Source of the DNA: Acidimicrobiales bacterium
GTDB lineage: Bacteria; Actinomycetota; Acidimicrobiia; Acidimicrobiales; Poriferisodalaceae
NCBI GenBank assembly: GCA_030743005.1
Contig: JASLTG010000006.1
Coordinates: 59,665-123,664 of the forward strand
DNA length: 64,000 nucleotides
Reading direction: 5' to 3'
In this document: positions 16,203-25,677 of the stretch, one piece after another
How the letters are laid out: each line of letters opens with the position of its first letter
Position numbering within the stretch: the first letter of the stretch is position 1
Translations under genes and position numbers: made by a program
The notes under the pieces: model-generated
Database searches by the model: none
What the model saw: the letters and a program-made list of their open reading frames with translations, nothing else
Told to the model about the DNA's origin: nothing

Positions 16203-17120
16203 TCATGTGGATGGTCCGTATGCCAACACATCGATAGCCACGGCAATAAACAACGCCCCCAGGTAGACAATTGAGTAGGTAAACACCTTCATGGCTTGCA
16301 CCGAACTGGGTCGGCGAAGCAGCTCAATCGTACGCCACAAGAACACTAAACCGCCTACTACCGCAACTGATAAGTATAGAAAACTAGTTTCTGCGACACT
16401 GTGAAACCAAAGTGAAAGTCCGATGACTACGACGGTGTATATGACCATTCTGAGAGCCGTGCTGCGGATGCTGGTTACCACCGGGAGCATTGGTACCGAA
16501 GCTGCTTCGTAATCATCCGCATATTTGATAGCTAGAGCCCAAAAGTGCGGCGGGGTCCAGAAAAATATGATGGCAAACAAGATGAGCGAGCTGAGGCTAA
16601 GCGAACCGGTTACCGCAGCCCATCCGATCAAAGCAGGGGCGGCACCGGCAGCACCGCCAATGACGATGTTCTGTTTAGAGGTTCGCTTCAACCAAAGGGA
16701 GTAGACGAACACATAGAAAAGACAGGCCCCCAGCGCCAATACTGCCGAAAGCCAATTTACCCATAACAAGAACAAGAAAAAGGCCACGGCTTCTAACGCA
16801 AATGCGAAGATCAGCGCTGCTCGAGGAGACACTGCGCCGGTTACTAATGGACGGCCTTGAGTTCGCTGCATGAGCCGATCGATATCTCGGTCGATGTACA
16901 TGTTGAATGTGTTGGCACCGCCTGCGGCAAGTGTTCCGCCAACAACCGTTAAGAGCACCAAAGAAATATCTGGCATACCGCCAGTGGCAAGGATCATTGA
17001 GGGGACCGTGGTGATCAACAACAGCTCGATTATCCGCGGCTTAGTAAGCATGACAAAAGCAGAGAGCGTCGCAACCGCTCCTCCGCCACTAGTTCTGATG
17101 GTTGTTATGTCGTGCTCCAT
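16203..17120 (-). CDS. ctaB: protoheme IX farnesyltransferase (heme O synthase)
   Basis: Polytopic prenyltransferase that adds a farnesyl group to heme B, the first step from heme B to the heme A needed by the neighbouring oxidase. Motifs: NTFNMYIDRDIDRLMQRTQ (first Asp-rich motif), RPLVTG after it, and YADDYEAASVPMLPVV (second motif). About nine hydrophobic helices. From the ATG at 17120 (MEHDITTIRT) it has 305 residues; an upstream in-frame ATG at 17159 would add 13 residues and cannot be excluded. Divergent from ctaA. Confidence 0.95.
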   Translation of the reverse strand: MEHDITTIRTSGGGAVATLSAFVMLTKPRIIELLLITTVPSMILATGGMPDISLVLLTVVGGTLAAGGANTFNMYIDRDIDRLMQRTQGRPLVTGAVSPRAALIFAFALEAVAFFLFLLWVNWLSAVLALGACLFYVFVYSLWLKRTSKQNIVIGGAAGAAPALIGWAAVTGSLSLSSLILFAIIFFWTPPHFWALAIKYADDYEAASVPMLPVVTSIRSTALRMVIYTVVVIGLSLWFHSVAETSFLYLSVAVVGGLVFLWRTIELLRRPSSVQAMKVFTYSIVYLGALFIAVAIDVLAYGPST

Positions 17121-17210
17121 CGAGCGCCACGATACGGCCCCGAAGGCCATCTGACCCAACTAGAGGCGCTGATTCGTTCAGAATGTTATTTGAGCCCTAA
17201 GTTCAAGACT

Positions 17211-18098
17211 GTGAGAATCGTGAATTTGAATGCTCGCCAATACCATCTGTTGACTCAAGTAGCCCTGTGGTTGCTCGCTGTAATTGTGGTGTCAGGGGCA
17301 GCAGTACGGCTTAGTGGCAGTGGCCTTGGATGCAGCGATTGGCCAAATTGTGAACCAGGCTTGCTAGTCCCCGAGGCAGATTTTCATGCATGGGTCGAGT
17401 TCGGAAACCGGCTGGTTACGGGCCTCGTTTCGATTGCCGTCGTGCTTGCGGTCTTAGGTTCTCTGCGACGAGTGCCACCCTCGGTAAGCCTTACTAAATG
17501 GTCTTTAGGACTTGTAGCTGGCGTTGCGGCCCAGATCGCGCTCGGAGCCGCAACAGTCCTAACTCATCTATCTCCTCCTGTTGTGATGGGTCATTTTTTG
17601 CTGTCGATGGTTTTGGTTTGGAATTCCGTGGTACTCGAAGATATTGCTCGACCAAAAAATACGGTTTCCAATAGGTCGTCAATACATAGAACTCTGCGTT
17701 CCCATGCCCACGCAGTAGGCGTCGGGGCAGCAGTAGTGATCGTCACGGGCACGGTTGTCACAGCTAGTGGTCCTCATGGTGGGGATGAGCACGTTGCTCG
17801 CTTGGATTTCTCATTTCCTGACGTGGCGCGAATCCATGGATCCGCTGTAGTACTCCTCGTCGTCTTGGTCTTGTCACTATTTCTTAGAACACGTCATACA
17901 GAGGGAGACCTGTTTAAAAGACGGGTCACCATCGTTTTGATCGCGACACTTGGTCAAGCAGCTATTGGTTATACGCAATACTTCACCCAATTACCTGTAT
18001 TGCTTGTGGGTTGCCACATAGCGGGTGCCACACTTTTGTGGATGGCAACCATTCGGCTACTCCTAGCTAGCAGCGAACGCCGAATCAAGGCGGTTTGA
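17211..18098 (+). CDS. ctaA: heme A synthase
   Basis: Converts heme O to heme A by oxidising a methyl group to a formyl group. About eight helices in two four-helix halves. Motifs: [18 protein letters not shown] (with the conserved cysteine pair in the outer loop), [30 protein letters not shown] and [12 protein letters not shown], which carry the heme-binding His residues. Codons upstream of 17211 are not family-like and overlap the ctaB start region, so I chose the GTG at 17211 (GTG at 17220 is possible). With ctaB it supplies heme A to the oxidase encoded at 8719-12939. Confidence 0.93.
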   Translation: MRIVNLNARQYHLLTQVALWLLAVIVVSGAAVRLSGSGLGCSDWPNCEPGLLVPEADFHAWVEFGNRLVTGLVSIAVVLAVLGSLRRVPPSVSLTKWSLGLVAGVAAQIALGAATVLTHLSPPVVMGHFLLSMVLVWNSVVLEDIARPKNTVSNRSSIHRTLRSHAHAVGVGAAVVIVTGTVVTASGPHGGDEHVARLDFSFPDVARIHGSAVVLLVVLVLSLFLRTRHTEGDLFKRRVTIVLIATLGQAAIGYTQYFTQLPVLLVGCHIAGATLLWMATIRLLLASSERRIKAV

Positions 18099-18099
18099 T

Positions 18100-18435
18100 T
18101 TGCTTTTTTCTTGGTCCAACGCCACCAGCCAAAGTGAAACTGAAGTGGAAAGTGTTCCAGTTGTCACAGACGACGAAACTCCTGCTGCGTCAGCAGATGA
18201 AGATGTCCCTTGGGTTGTTTTGGTCTGGAACGATCCGATAAACCTCATGAGCTATGTCACGCATGTTCTTCAGAAACTATTTGGTTACAGCATTGAAAAA
18301 GCCACTCAGCTGATGCTTGATGTCCACAACAAGGGCCGGGCAGTTGTCTCAAACGGCACGAGAGAGAAAGCAGAGCTAGACGTATTCAGACTTCATGAGT
18401 ACGGCTTGTGGGCAACCATGCAGAAAGACTCCTAA
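18100..18435 (+). CDS. clpS: ClpS, N-end rule adaptor of ClpAP/ClpCP
   Basis: Small adaptor that delivers N-end-rule substrates to the Clp protease. The core is at residues 38-108: [20 protein letters not shown] (substrate-pocket Asn-Asp), then [19 protein letters not shown] with the conserved Met and His, and [12 protein letters not shown]. Residues 1-37 are an acidic, Ser/Thr-rich tail. The frame opens at a TTG at 18100, directly after the ctaA stop; a GTG further in could be the true start. It is followed by DUF2017, as in most actinobacteria. Confidence 0.92.
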   Translation: MLFSWSNATSQSETEVESVPVVTDDETPAASADEDVPWVVLVWNDPINLMSYVTHVLQKLFGYSIEKATQLMLDVHNKGRAVVSNGTREKAELDVFRLHEYGLWATMQKDS

Positions 18436-18439
18436 GACC

Positions 18440-18919
18440 ATGTTTGATCGTCGCTTCCGGAGAAAACGAAACGGAGCTGTGGAGATCAAAATCACCGAAG
18501 ATGAACGATCGTTGCTTGCTGATCTGATCGATCAACTTCGGGAATTGGTTCTTTCGACCTCCCCCGAAGGAGAGGTCGACCCCTCGCTTCGACGTTTATA
18601 TCCCGCTGCTTATGCCGACGACATTCAACACGAGGTGGAATACCAGCGATTAATGAGAGACCAACTTTTGGAGCGGCGGCTTTCTCATCTTGACGTGGTT
18701 GAAACCACACTTAACGATCGCGAACTCGACCAAGAAAGCCTCACTTCTTGGATCATGAGCATTAATGATTTACGGCTCGTGCTTGGCACCCATTTGGACG
18801 TAAGTGAGGACGAAGAATCACTTTTATTAGAAGATGACGACCCTCAACAACATCAGAGTGCGATCTACCATTATCTGAGTCATTTACTTGGCGAGTTGGT
18901 TGAAGTGGCAAGCAACTAG
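18440..18919 (+). CDS. DUF2017-family protein
   Basis: 159 residues from the ATG at 18440, four bases after clpS. It is a soluble, mostly helical, acidic protein with the family pattern: an ITEDERSLLADLIDQLREL helix, DPSLRRLYPAAYADD, EYQRLMRDQLLERRL and SINDLRLVLGTHLDV. The family is almost always next to clpS in actinobacteria and has no known function; a link to Clp-dependent degradation is inferred from that position only. A 15-residue longer start inside clpS is possible. Confidence 0.88.
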   Translation: MFDRRFRRKRNGAVEIKITEDERSLLADLIDQLRELVLSTSPEGEVDPSLRRLYPAAYADDIQHEVEYQRLMRDQLLERRLSHLDVVETTLNDRELDQESLTSWIMSINDLRLVLGTHLDVSEDEESLLLEDDDPQQHQSAIYHYLSHLLGELVEVASN

Positions 18920-18977
18920 CCAACCATTCCCCGGATCGGTGGTTTCCTGACTTCGGCGCCCTAGTCTGGGCCTGCTA

Positions 18978-19053
18978 GCCCCCATCGTCTAGCGGCCTAG
19001 GACACCGGCCTTTCACGCCGGCAGCACGGGTTCGAATCCCGTTGGGGGTGCCA
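18978..19053 (+). tRNA. tRNA-Glu (anticodon TTC)
   Basis: Complete cloverleaf: acceptor GCCCCCA with TGGGGGT (one G-T pair), anticodon stem CCGGC/GCCGG around the loop CTTTCAC, which gives TTC, and a T arm ACGGG-TTCGAAT-CCCGT. Discriminator G and an encoded CCA at 19051-19053. It stands alone between DUF2017 and the convergent histidine kinase gene. Confidence 0.96.
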
Positions 19054-19089
19054 AATTGTCTCTGGCCTCTTGGTCCGGTGTTACTCGTC

Positions 19090-20418
19090 TTAGCCGGCTG
19101 GTGGGAAAGAAAGTTCGATCGTTGTGCCGGGCTCATCTCGATCAATTATTCGTACTTGGCCCCCAAAACTCTCGGCTACGTGACGCACGATTGAAAGACC
19201 TAGACCAGATCCCGGCAGGGACCGTGCTTCTTCTGTCCGATAAAAACGCTCGAAGACGTTCTCGCGTTCCTCTATTGGTATACCTGGCCCACTATCTGAG
19301 ACAACTATTACGCCATCTTGAACTTGAACTTGGATCGCGGAATCCGGGGGGTTCCACTTCACTGCATTATCAATCATGTTTGACACGGCTCTTTCTATCA
19401 GCGCGGGTGCTGCCATGATCTGGCAGGAATTAGCGCTGTATTCGATCTCCGAAGAGGTTCGTCGCCTGTGGCGCTGGACAACCGCGTCAACTAGTTCGTC
19501 CAGTTCTATCCTCTCAGCTTCATCCATTTGATGTTGATCCGTCGCCAGATCAACCAGTTCAGTAACTAGCCCGGTTAACTGATCCAGTTCGAACAACACA
19601 TCATCCAAAACCTGTTGTCGTTCGTCGTCGTCGATTGAGGAGCTGCGCTGCATGTATTCCAAGTTGGTGCGAAGACTTGTAATCGGGGTACGAAGTTCAT
19701 GACTAGCGTCAGTCACCAGTCTGTGCTGCTGTTCTCTGGAAAGACTCAGTGCCCTCAGCATCTCGTTGAAGCTGGAAGCTAGTTGCCCAAACTCGTCATC
19801 TCTGTTGATATCGATTGGTTGGTCAACGTCTTGTGTATCAGCGACTCTCGTAGCTGCTTCGGTGAGACGTCGAACTGGGCGTACGACGCGGCCTGCAACG
19901 GCAAACCCAATTAGAGCTGCTCCTGCCACCCCGATAACAAAGATTTGAATGCTGATCCGCCACAGGGCTGCAAGTTGTGCATCTACTTCATCCATCGGAC
20001 GAGCAATCATTACAGCGCGACCATTTGCTCTTAGGGGAAGAGTGAGGACCCGCATTCGGTACCCGGCGATCTCAGCAGTTGTGATTCGTGCCCGGAGATG
20101 TCTTTTCGCGACGGAAAGATCTTCAGAATTGATTGGGAGCGGCTCCACATTGCTCGCCCAAATCCGGCCTTTCACATCAAAAACTTGGACCAACACATCA
20201 TCAGGCGAGTACTTCCCGAAGAGCCGTCGGTCGAATTCTTGAGGTCGACCAAGTTTTTCGCCCAATTGTGTGACCTCATTGGCTCTTAAGCGCAATTTTG
20301 AATCAATGCTGTCGACGGCTTGCCCTCTCGCCATATACAAAAAAGAACCGGCCACGCTTGCCACGGCGATAGCGACCACCAAAGCAACTAGGACGGCTAC
20401 CCGGGCACGAAAACTCAT
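19090..20418 (-). CDS. sensor histidine kinase (MprB-like)
   Basis: Membrane kinase of 442 residues. One helix near residues 7-30, an outer sensor region of about 120 residues, a second helix near 152-175, then HAMP (VVRPVRRLTEAATRVAD). The HisKA box is TDASHELRTPITSLRTNLEY, with the phospho-accepting His. The ATPase domain has NMIDNAVKWNP (N box), DSGPGIPIEERE (G1), FERFYR (F box) and GSGLGLSIV (G2). Its ATG overlaps the stop of the response regulator by four bases. The signal sensed is unknown; the domain order is like MprB/TcrY kinases of actinobacteria. Confidence 0.93.
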   Translation of the reverse strand: MSFRARVAVLVALVVAIAVASVAGSFLYMARGQAVDSIDSKLRLRANEVTQLGEKLGRPQEFDRRLFGKYSPDDVLVQVFDVKGRIWASNVEPLPINSEDLSVAKRHLRARITTAEIAGYRMRVLTLPLRANGRAVMIARPMDEVDAQLAALWRISIQIFVIGVAGAALIGFAVAGRVVRPVRRLTEAATRVADTQDVDQPIDINRDDEFGQLASSFNEMLRALSLSREQQHRLVTDASHELRTPITSLRTNLEYMQRSSSIDDDERQQVLDDVLFELDQLTGLVTELVDLATDQHQMDEAERIELDELVDAVVQRHRRRTSSEIEYSANSCQIMAAPALIERAVSNMIDNAVKWNPPDSAIQVQVQDGVIVVSDSGPGIPIEERENVFERFYRTEEARSLPGSGLGLSIVRHVAESFGGQVRIIDRDEPGTTIELSFPPAG

Positions 20419-21125
20419 GATGATCTAAGGACGTAACCGATGCCGCGGACCGTCCGTATCAATCTTTGGCTGCCGCCTGCCTCTGTCTTTCGACGAAGAT
20501 ACCCGACGTACACTTCCAAACTGTTTGACGCGAGTGCTGAGTCATATCCCCACACCGCTTCGTAAATTTGATCGCGAGTCAATACTTGATTCGGGTGTTC
20601 TAGAAATAATTCGAGCAACTCATATTCGGTCCGCGTGAGGTCTAATAGTTGGCCAGCGCGATGGGCTTGACGCGCTTGTCGATTAAGTGACAAGTCTGCG
20701 AAACAAAGTGGCGCCTCTTCTGACTGAGACTCCAGAGATCTGTTGCGTCTAAGTAATGCTCTTATTCTGGCTAACAATTCATCAAGGGCGAACGGTTTAG
20801 CGAGGTAATCATCAGCGCCGGAATCCAGCCCTAATACTCGATGCTCAGTTTGATGACGAGCTGTGAGTAACAGGATTGGTAGTTCCGAACCTTGAGAGCG
20901 CAATCGACGGCACACTTCGATTCCTCCGAGTTGAGGCATCGTTAAATCAAGAACCATGAGATCTACCTGGTTCGACATTTGAAGCGCTTGCATCCCGTCT
21001 GCGGCAGTGATGACTTCGTAGTTCTCAGATCTGAGGGCGCGCTCTAATGCTTGGCGAATTCTCTTGTCGTCGTCGACCACCCCAATGATGGCGTCAGTTG
21101 TTGTTGGCAGGTCTGACAGGTTCAT
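20415..21125 (-). CDS. OmpR-family response regulator (MprA-like)
   Basis: Receiver domain: the acidic pocket is VVDDDKRIR, the phospho-acceptor Asp is in LMVLDLTMPQLGG, and the switch Thr and Lys are in LLLTAR and YLAKPFALDELLARI. A winged-helix DNA-binding domain follows: LTRTEYELLELFLEHPNQV, IYEAVWGYD, then RTVRGIGYVL. I chose the ATG at 21125 (MNLSDLPTTT), because the longer frame to 21236 adds residues unlike the family. It is the partner of the kinase encoded downstream. The divergent lipoprotein gene 90 bases away is a candidate target. Confidence 0.93.
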   Translation of the reverse strand: MNLSDLPTTTDAIIGVVDDDKRIRQALERALRSENYEVITAADGMQALQMSNQVDLMVLDLTMPQLGGIEVCRRLRSQGSELPILLLTARHQTEHRVLGLDSGADDYLAKPFALDELLARIRALLRRNRSLESQSEEAPLCFADLSLNRQARQAHRAGQLLDLTRTEYELLELFLEHPNQVLTRDQIYEAVWGYDSALASNSLEVYVGYLRRKTEAGGSQRLIRTVRGIGYVLRSS

Positions 21126-21215
21126 CAGGTATTGGTGTACTTCCTGAATATGAAGGTTGAATGAGAATTCCGCGGTACATCCGATCTCACACTGCGGAAT
21201 ATGCTCTCCGCCATA

Positions 21216-22826
21216 ATGACCAACCCATCTCTCCAACCTGAGTCTGTTGTTTGCTCCGGTCCTATTAAGACTTTCTGGAGGGGCATGGTCGTATTCCTGT
21301 TTTTGTTGACAGTCGCTTGTGCGGTTGAGCCGTCTGTTGCACCGGCTATTACGTCGACCACTCTGTCACACGCATCAACCACCACTTCGTCAGTTGTAAC
21401 TAACCAGACAACGTCTACAACTTCATTCGAGCCACCCGTGACTTCAACCTCCTTGGTCAATACCACGACCACAACTGAGCCTTACCAAGGGTGGTGGGAT
21501 CCACAAGGTGTCCAGCGTGCTTGGGGTGACACTGTCGAGGGGCTCCTAACTTTTCGTGGCTCACCAACACGGTCGTGGTACGGACGTGGTCCCGTTCCAT
21601 TGATGCCGGAGGTGTTATGGCGATTCCCCGAAAAAGGCAATTTGTGTTCGTTGTCAACGACGGGCGGCCGGACGACGAATTGGTGCGGAATTGGATGGAC
21701 AGGACAGCCTGCAGTTTGGGAGGTGGGAACACAGACGTGGCTGGCTATCGGCGCGTACGACCGAGGTATTCATCTCCTCGATGCATCTACGGGTTTACCG
21801 GTGATGGATCCTTTCGTGACGGGTGACATCGTAAAAGGTTCCCTCACTGTGGACCCTGACGGCTTTCCCCTTATCTACAGCGGTTCACGCGATGGGCAAT
21901 TACGGATCTTGGCGTTCGATCGATCTGACCGCCTAACTGAGCTTTGGAGTTTGGCTGGCAGCCAGGTCAACCCAATGATGTGGAACGACGACTGGGATGC
22001 CGCACCTCTAATCCTTGATGACCACCTCATTACTGGTGGAGAAAACAGTTGGCTACATGTAATCCGATTGAATCGCTCGATAGATAGTTCGGGTCTAGTC
22101 GTTGTGGATCCTGAAATAATTTTCCAGACTCCTGGTTGGGACGATGAACTGCTCAGGGCGTTGGGCGACAACAACGTCTCCATCGAAAACTCTGTAGCGA
22201 TGTCGGGTGATACGGCTTGGTTCGCTAACTCCGGCGGGCTCGTCCAGGGTTGGGACCTAGCCCCATTGCGGAGTGGAGATACCCCGGTACGAAACTTTCG
22301 CTGGTGGATGGGTGATGACGTTGATGCCACCATCGTTATTGACGAAGAAGGCTTTCTTTATGTCGCCGCGGAATATGAGCGTGAGACTCAAAGATCCCGT
22401 GAGGTTGGGCAGTTGGTGAAGTTAGATCCAACGAACCCTGAAGCGCCAGTGATTTGGTCTCTACACGAAAACCGGACTTCACCGGGTGGTATCTGGAGTA
22501 CCCCAGCACTACATAAGGAAGTGATTTACGTCACCACGAACTCTGGTCGATTGATGTCAATAGACCGCTATTCGGGAGAGATTTTTTGGACCAAATATCT
22601 TGAAGGGCCCCTGTGGAGTTCGCCTGCAGTTGTTGATGACATTCTGATCGTCGGGGATTGCGGGGGATATCTCCGCGCCTACAGCGTTCAACAACCAAAG
22701 GTCGAACCCATTGAAATTTGGCGGATTGAAATTGGGGGCTGCATAGAGGCAACGCCAGCAGTTTGGGATGGCCGAATCTTTGTCGGCTCCCGCGAAGGGG
22801 GATTATTTGCCATAGGCGAAAGATAA
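21216..22826 (+). CDS. secreted beta-propeller (PQQ-like repeat) lipoprotein
   Basis: About 536 residues. A hydrophobic signal ending in a lipobox-like LLTVAC is followed by a long Thr/Ser-rich linker, then by a repetitive domain with WD/PQQ-type blades: VLWRFPEKG, GIHLLDASTGLPV, LWSLAGSQVN, VIWSLHENRT, LMSIDRYSGEIFWTKYLEG, VIDDEGFLYVAAEYE-like strands and a closing GRIFVGSREGGLFAIGE. This suggests an outer-membrane-less surface protein of the PQQ-like propeller group. Starts at 21201, 21216 or 21285 are possible; the earlier ones keep the positive residues (KTFWRG) before the hydrophobic stretch. No active-site signature of PQQ dehydrogenases was seen. Divergent from the two-component system. 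Confidence 0.8.
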   Translation: MTNPSLQPESVVCSGPIKTFWRGMVVFLFLLTVACAVEPSVAPAITSTTLSHASTTTSSVVTNQTTSTTSFEPPVTSTSLVNTTTTTEPYQGWWDPQGVQRAWGDTVEGLLTFRGSPTRSWYGRGPVPLMPEVLWRFPEKGNLCSLSTTGGRTTNWCGIGWTGQPAVWEVGTQTWLAIGAYDRGIHLLDASTGLPVMDPFVTGDIVKGSLTVDPDGFPLIYSGSRDGQLRILAFDRSDRLTELWSLAGSQVNPMMWNDDWDAAPLILDDHLITGGENSWLHVIRLNRSIDSSGLVVVDPEIIFQTPGWDDELLRALGDNNVSIENSVAMSGDTAWFANSGGLVQGWDLAPLRSGDTPVRNFRWWMGDDVDATIVIDEEGFLYVAAEYERETQRSREVGQLVKLDPTNPEAPVIWSLHENRTSPGGIWSTPALHKEVIYVTTNSGRLMSIDRYSGEIFWTKYLEGPLWSSPAVVDDILIVGDCGGYLRAYSVQQPKVEPIEIWRIEIGGCIEATPAVWDGRIFVGSREGGLFAIGER

Positions 22827-22849
22827 GGAATTTGTTCTAGGGTGCCGTC

Positions 22850-23920
22850 ATGGATATTGGTGTTTGTGTCGCGTCACACGTCGGCGATATTGACTATGTG
22901 GTACGAGCTGAAGAACTGGGCTATTCACACGCCTGGCTGGCTGACAGTCAAATGCTTTGGTCGGATTGTTATGCAGCGCTGGCTTTAGTTGCTGATCGTA
23001 CGTCAACGATCAACATTGGCACTGGGGTCTCGGTATCTGGGACCCGTCCCGCGCCAGTCACCGCAGCATCGATCGCGACCATCAACGCGTTAGCACCGGG
23101 CCGGACTTTTCTTGGTCTGGGAACCGGGAACACAGCTATGCGAATTATGGGGCATAAACCTCAAAAAATCGCTGAGTTTGATGACTACCTCGAAACACTG
23201 AAGCCATTACTGAGAGGCGAAGAAGCAAACCACTCTTTTGGGGGACAGGTAAGACCTATACGTCACATCATGCCAGACAAGGGTTTTGTCAATTTTGATG
23301 ACGAAATACCGCTATATGTATCTGGATTCGGCCCGAAATCGTTGGCCTTAGCCGGCAAACATGGCGATGGCGCGGTTATGTCTATACCTCCCGATGCTCA
23401 AGTAATGGACAGAATGTGGGAAATGATCGAAAGAGGCGCCGTTGGGGCCGGAAGAGAGCTAGTCAGGGATGAATATCTCACTGTGTCCTTGACGACAATT
23501 GTGGTTCTTGACGATGGAGAGACACTTGAAAGCCCACGGGTGAAGGCTGAGGCCGGGGCCATGGCAATGGCCTCAATTCATTATTCCTACGATCAATACC
23601 GACAATTGGGACGATCCCCGGGAAGTCGCCTCGATGGTATTTGGGATGATTACACGTCAATGTTGGAGGACTACGACCCGGAAAGAATTCACCAGCGAAT
23701 ACATGCAGGACATAACTGTTGGGTTATCCCTGAAGAAGAACGGTTTGTTACCCCAGACCTAATCGACGCGACGTGCATCGTTGGAACAGCTGAAGAAGTA
23801 ATTGACCGGCTGGGCCAACTCGAAGAGCGTGGCCTCGATCAACTCATGATCCTCCCGAACTTCGATCCTAGATTCGAGGTCCTTGAACGAATTGGGCGGG
23901 ACATTATTCCTCACGTATAA
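22850..23920 (+). CDS. LLM-class F420-dependent oxidoreductase
   Basis: 356-residue TIM-barrel protein of the luciferase-like/F420 group. The N-terminus MDIGVCVASHVGDID and the segments AEELGYSHAWLADSQ, INIGTGVSVSGTRPAPVTAA, APGRTFLGLGTGN and LPLYVSGFGPKSLALAGKHGDG-type turns are family landmarks, and GTAEEVIDRLGQLEERGLD is the usual C-terminal element. Actinobacteria use many such enzymes with F420; the substrate is unknown. It follows the propeller lipoprotein by 23 bases and may share its message. Confidence 0.88.
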   Translation: MDIGVCVASHVGDIDYVVRAEELGYSHAWLADSQMLWSDCYAALALVADRTSTINIGTGVSVSGTRPAPVTAASIATINALAPGRTFLGLGTGNTAMRIMGHKPQKIAEFDDYLETLKPLLRGEEANHSFGGQVRPIRHIMPDKGFVNFDDEIPLYVSGFGPKSLALAGKHGDGAVMSIPPDAQVMDRMWEMIERGAVGAGRELVRDEYLTVSLTTIVVLDDGETLESPRVKAEAGAMAMASIHYSYDQYRQLGRSPGSRLDGIWDDYTSMLEDYDPERIHQRIHAGHNCWVIPEEERFVTPDLIDATCIVGTAEEVIDRLGQLEERGLDQLMILPNFDPRFEVLERIGRDIIPHV

Positions 23921-24027
23921 CTATGAGTAGCCAATGGCAGAGATGGTGATTGGTTCACCTCGCTGTTAACCTAAAAAGTCGTCATTACGGTGACACGCCA
24001 CACCACTTCACCAAGCTGAGAGTTCCT

Positions 24028-24264
24028 ATGAGCAACGTCTGTCAAGTAACCGGTCGCAGGCCTACAACCGGTTTCACCGTTTCTCACTCTCACCGTCGTA
24101 ACAAGCGATGGTTTAAGCCAAATATTCAGAAGAAGAAGTTCTACGTGCCCAACGAGAAGCGGCACGTAACTTTGATGGTGAGCGCAAAGGGCATCAAAAT
24201 CATCAACAAACGTGGAATCGAGTCAGTATTAGCTGACCTTAGACGTCGTGGGGAGAAAGTCTGA
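24028..24264 (+). CDS. rpmB: 50S ribosomal protein L28 (zinc-free type)
   Basis: 78 residues from the ATG at 24028 ([15 protein letters not shown]), close to the E. coli form: [17 protein letters not shown] and [18 protein letters not shown]. Only one cysteine (C5) is present, so it lacks the two CxxC pairs of zinc-binding L28. The upstream frame adds 26 residues without family character. Its TGA overlaps the ATG of rpmG by one base. Confidence 0.96.
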   Translation: MSNVCQVTGRRPTTGFTVSHSHRRNKRWFKPNIQKKKFYVPNEKRHVTLMVSAKGIKIINKRGIESVLADLRRRGEKV

Positions 24265-24428
24265 TGGCGAAAAGCGATAAACGGCCGGTAATTAGACTGA
24301 AATCGACAGCCGGAACTGGCTACACATATTCGACGCGCAAAAACAAAACAAACAGCCGTGAGCGAATTGAACTGAAGAAGTACGACCCAGTAATTCGTCA
24401 ACACGTCATCTTTAAAGAAGAACGCTGA
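24264..24428 (+). CDS. rpmG: 50S ribosomal protein L33 (zinc-free type)
   Basis: A 54-residue gene too short for many gene finders, translated from the A of the rpmB stop codon. The sequence ([19 protein letters not shown], then [20 protein letters not shown] and [15 protein letters not shown]) matches E. coli-type L33 and contains no cysteine, so it is the C-minus form. In mycobacteria the equivalent rpmB-rpmG pair is the zinc-starvation copy; here no zinc-uptake-regulator site was recognised upstream. Confidence 0.95.
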   Translation: MAKSDKRPVIRLKSTAGTGYTYSTRKNKTNSRERIELKKYDPVIRQHVIFKEER

Positions 24429-24457
24429 GACATTCGCACTGAGGCCTTCATCTAGAG

Positions 24458-25672
24458 ATGGTGGTTGCCAAACATACTGAGCTGTCATCTGCGCAGGCGC
24501 GTTCTATGGCTGTATCAGCCCAGGGTTTACAAGCAGCAAGCCCCTTCTCTTCTTCTCGCCTAGATATCAGACACTTGAGATGGGCTTTCCAAAGGTTAGG
24601 TGTTCTGCAGATTGACGCTGTAAATGCCGTCGCCCGGTCTCATCTTCTTGTACTCCGGGCGCGTCTCGGGGGTTCTCACGACGGGCTCTCTGAATTGCTT
24701 GACCACACAGCCTATGAACGTCACGAATTAACTGAATATTGGTGCCACGAAGCGAGCTATTTGCCGGTTAACGATTTGCCCTTGTTCAGATGGCGCATGC
24801 ATCGAGCCGAGCAGGGAGAAGTCTGGGGAGGGATTCGCGAGTTTGTTGCCGAAAATCCAGAGTTCGTTGAAGAGGTCGCAAATTATGTGGCGGTGAATGG
24901 CCCCATTAACGCAGGCCAGCTACAAACGAAGCCTAAGGGTGGGACTTGGTGGGCTTGGTCGGAAGCAAAGGTCGCCCTTGAATGGTTGTTTTGGACCGGA
25001 CAAGTGACGGTAAGCAAGAGGGAGAAATTCACACGCTTCTATGACTTATCTGCGCGGGTTCTCCCGACTCAGGCTTTGGACGATTCCCTTTCCGAAATCG
25101 AGGCTCATCATGAACTGATCCGCCGAGCTGGAGTACACCTCGGTGTTGCGGCGGCGGAAGATCTAATTGATTATTTCCGATTGCCAAAAGTTGACGGGCG
25201 GCAGCGCGTGATGGAGCTGGTCGAGAACAATGAACTTCTTCCGGTTCAGGTTGAGGGTTGGGACCGAGTTGGCTACATCTCGGCTGATGCAAAGGTCGCT
25301 ATCGGTGTATCTAAATCTGTGCTTTTGAGTCCGTTCGACCCGCTTGTCTGGTTCAGGCCGCGGACTCAACGACTGTTTGATTTCAAATACCGGTTAGAGA
25401 TCTATGTTCCAGCTGCCAAACGTGTCCACGGTTATTACGTCTTACCATTTCTTCACGCCAATCAGTTGTGTGCGAGGGTCGATGTGAAAGCTGATACCAA
25501 AGCCAGAGTTCTACATGTTCCAGCGGTTTACGCTGAAGCTGGCGGGATGAGCGATGATGTCGTCGAGGCTCTTGCGTCTGAACTTTGGGCGTTGGCAGCC
25601 TGGCGAAATCTCGAGACGATAAAGGTTGGTCAGCGGGGCGATTTGGCTCAGCGGCTAAAGAAGGTCATCTAA
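24458..25672 (+). CDS. winged-helix DNA glycosylase-like protein (YcaQ/AlkZ family, HTH_42)
   Basis: 404 residues. Matches the HTH_42 family that includes E. coli YcaQ and Streptomyces AlkZ, glycosylases that unhook alkylation adducts and interstrand crosslinks. The N-terminal region has LGVLQIDAVNAVARSHLLV, containing the catalytic-type Gln-Xaa-Asp (QID), followed by RLGG and the ELTEYWCHEASYLPVN segment with the conserved His. The C-terminal half shows LLSPFDPLVWFRPRTQRLFDF and YVPAAKRVHGYYVLPFL, also family landmarks. The start (ATG 24458) is 30 bases after rpmG. Whether it acts on crosslinks in this organism is inference. Confidence 0.87.
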   Translation: MVVAKHTELSSAQARSMAVSAQGLQAASPFSSSRLDIRHLRWAFQRLGVLQIDAVNAVARSHLLVLRARLGGSHDGLSELLDHTAYERHELTEYWCHEASYLPVNDLPLFRWRMHRAEQGEVWGGIREFVAENPEFVEEVANYVAVNGPINAGQLQTKPKGGTWWAWSEAKVALEWLFWTGQVTVSKREKFTRFYDLSARVLPTQALDDSLSEIEAHHELIRRAGVHLGVAAAEDLIDYFRLPKVDGRQRVMELVENNELLPVQVEGWDRVGYISADAKVAIGVSKSVLLSPFDPLVWFRPRTQRLFDFKYRLEIYVPAAKRVHGYYVLPFLHANQLCARVDVKADTKARVLHVPAVYAEAGGMSDDVVEALASELWALAAWRNLETIKVGQRGDLAQRLKKVI

Positions 25673-25677
25673 CGATT

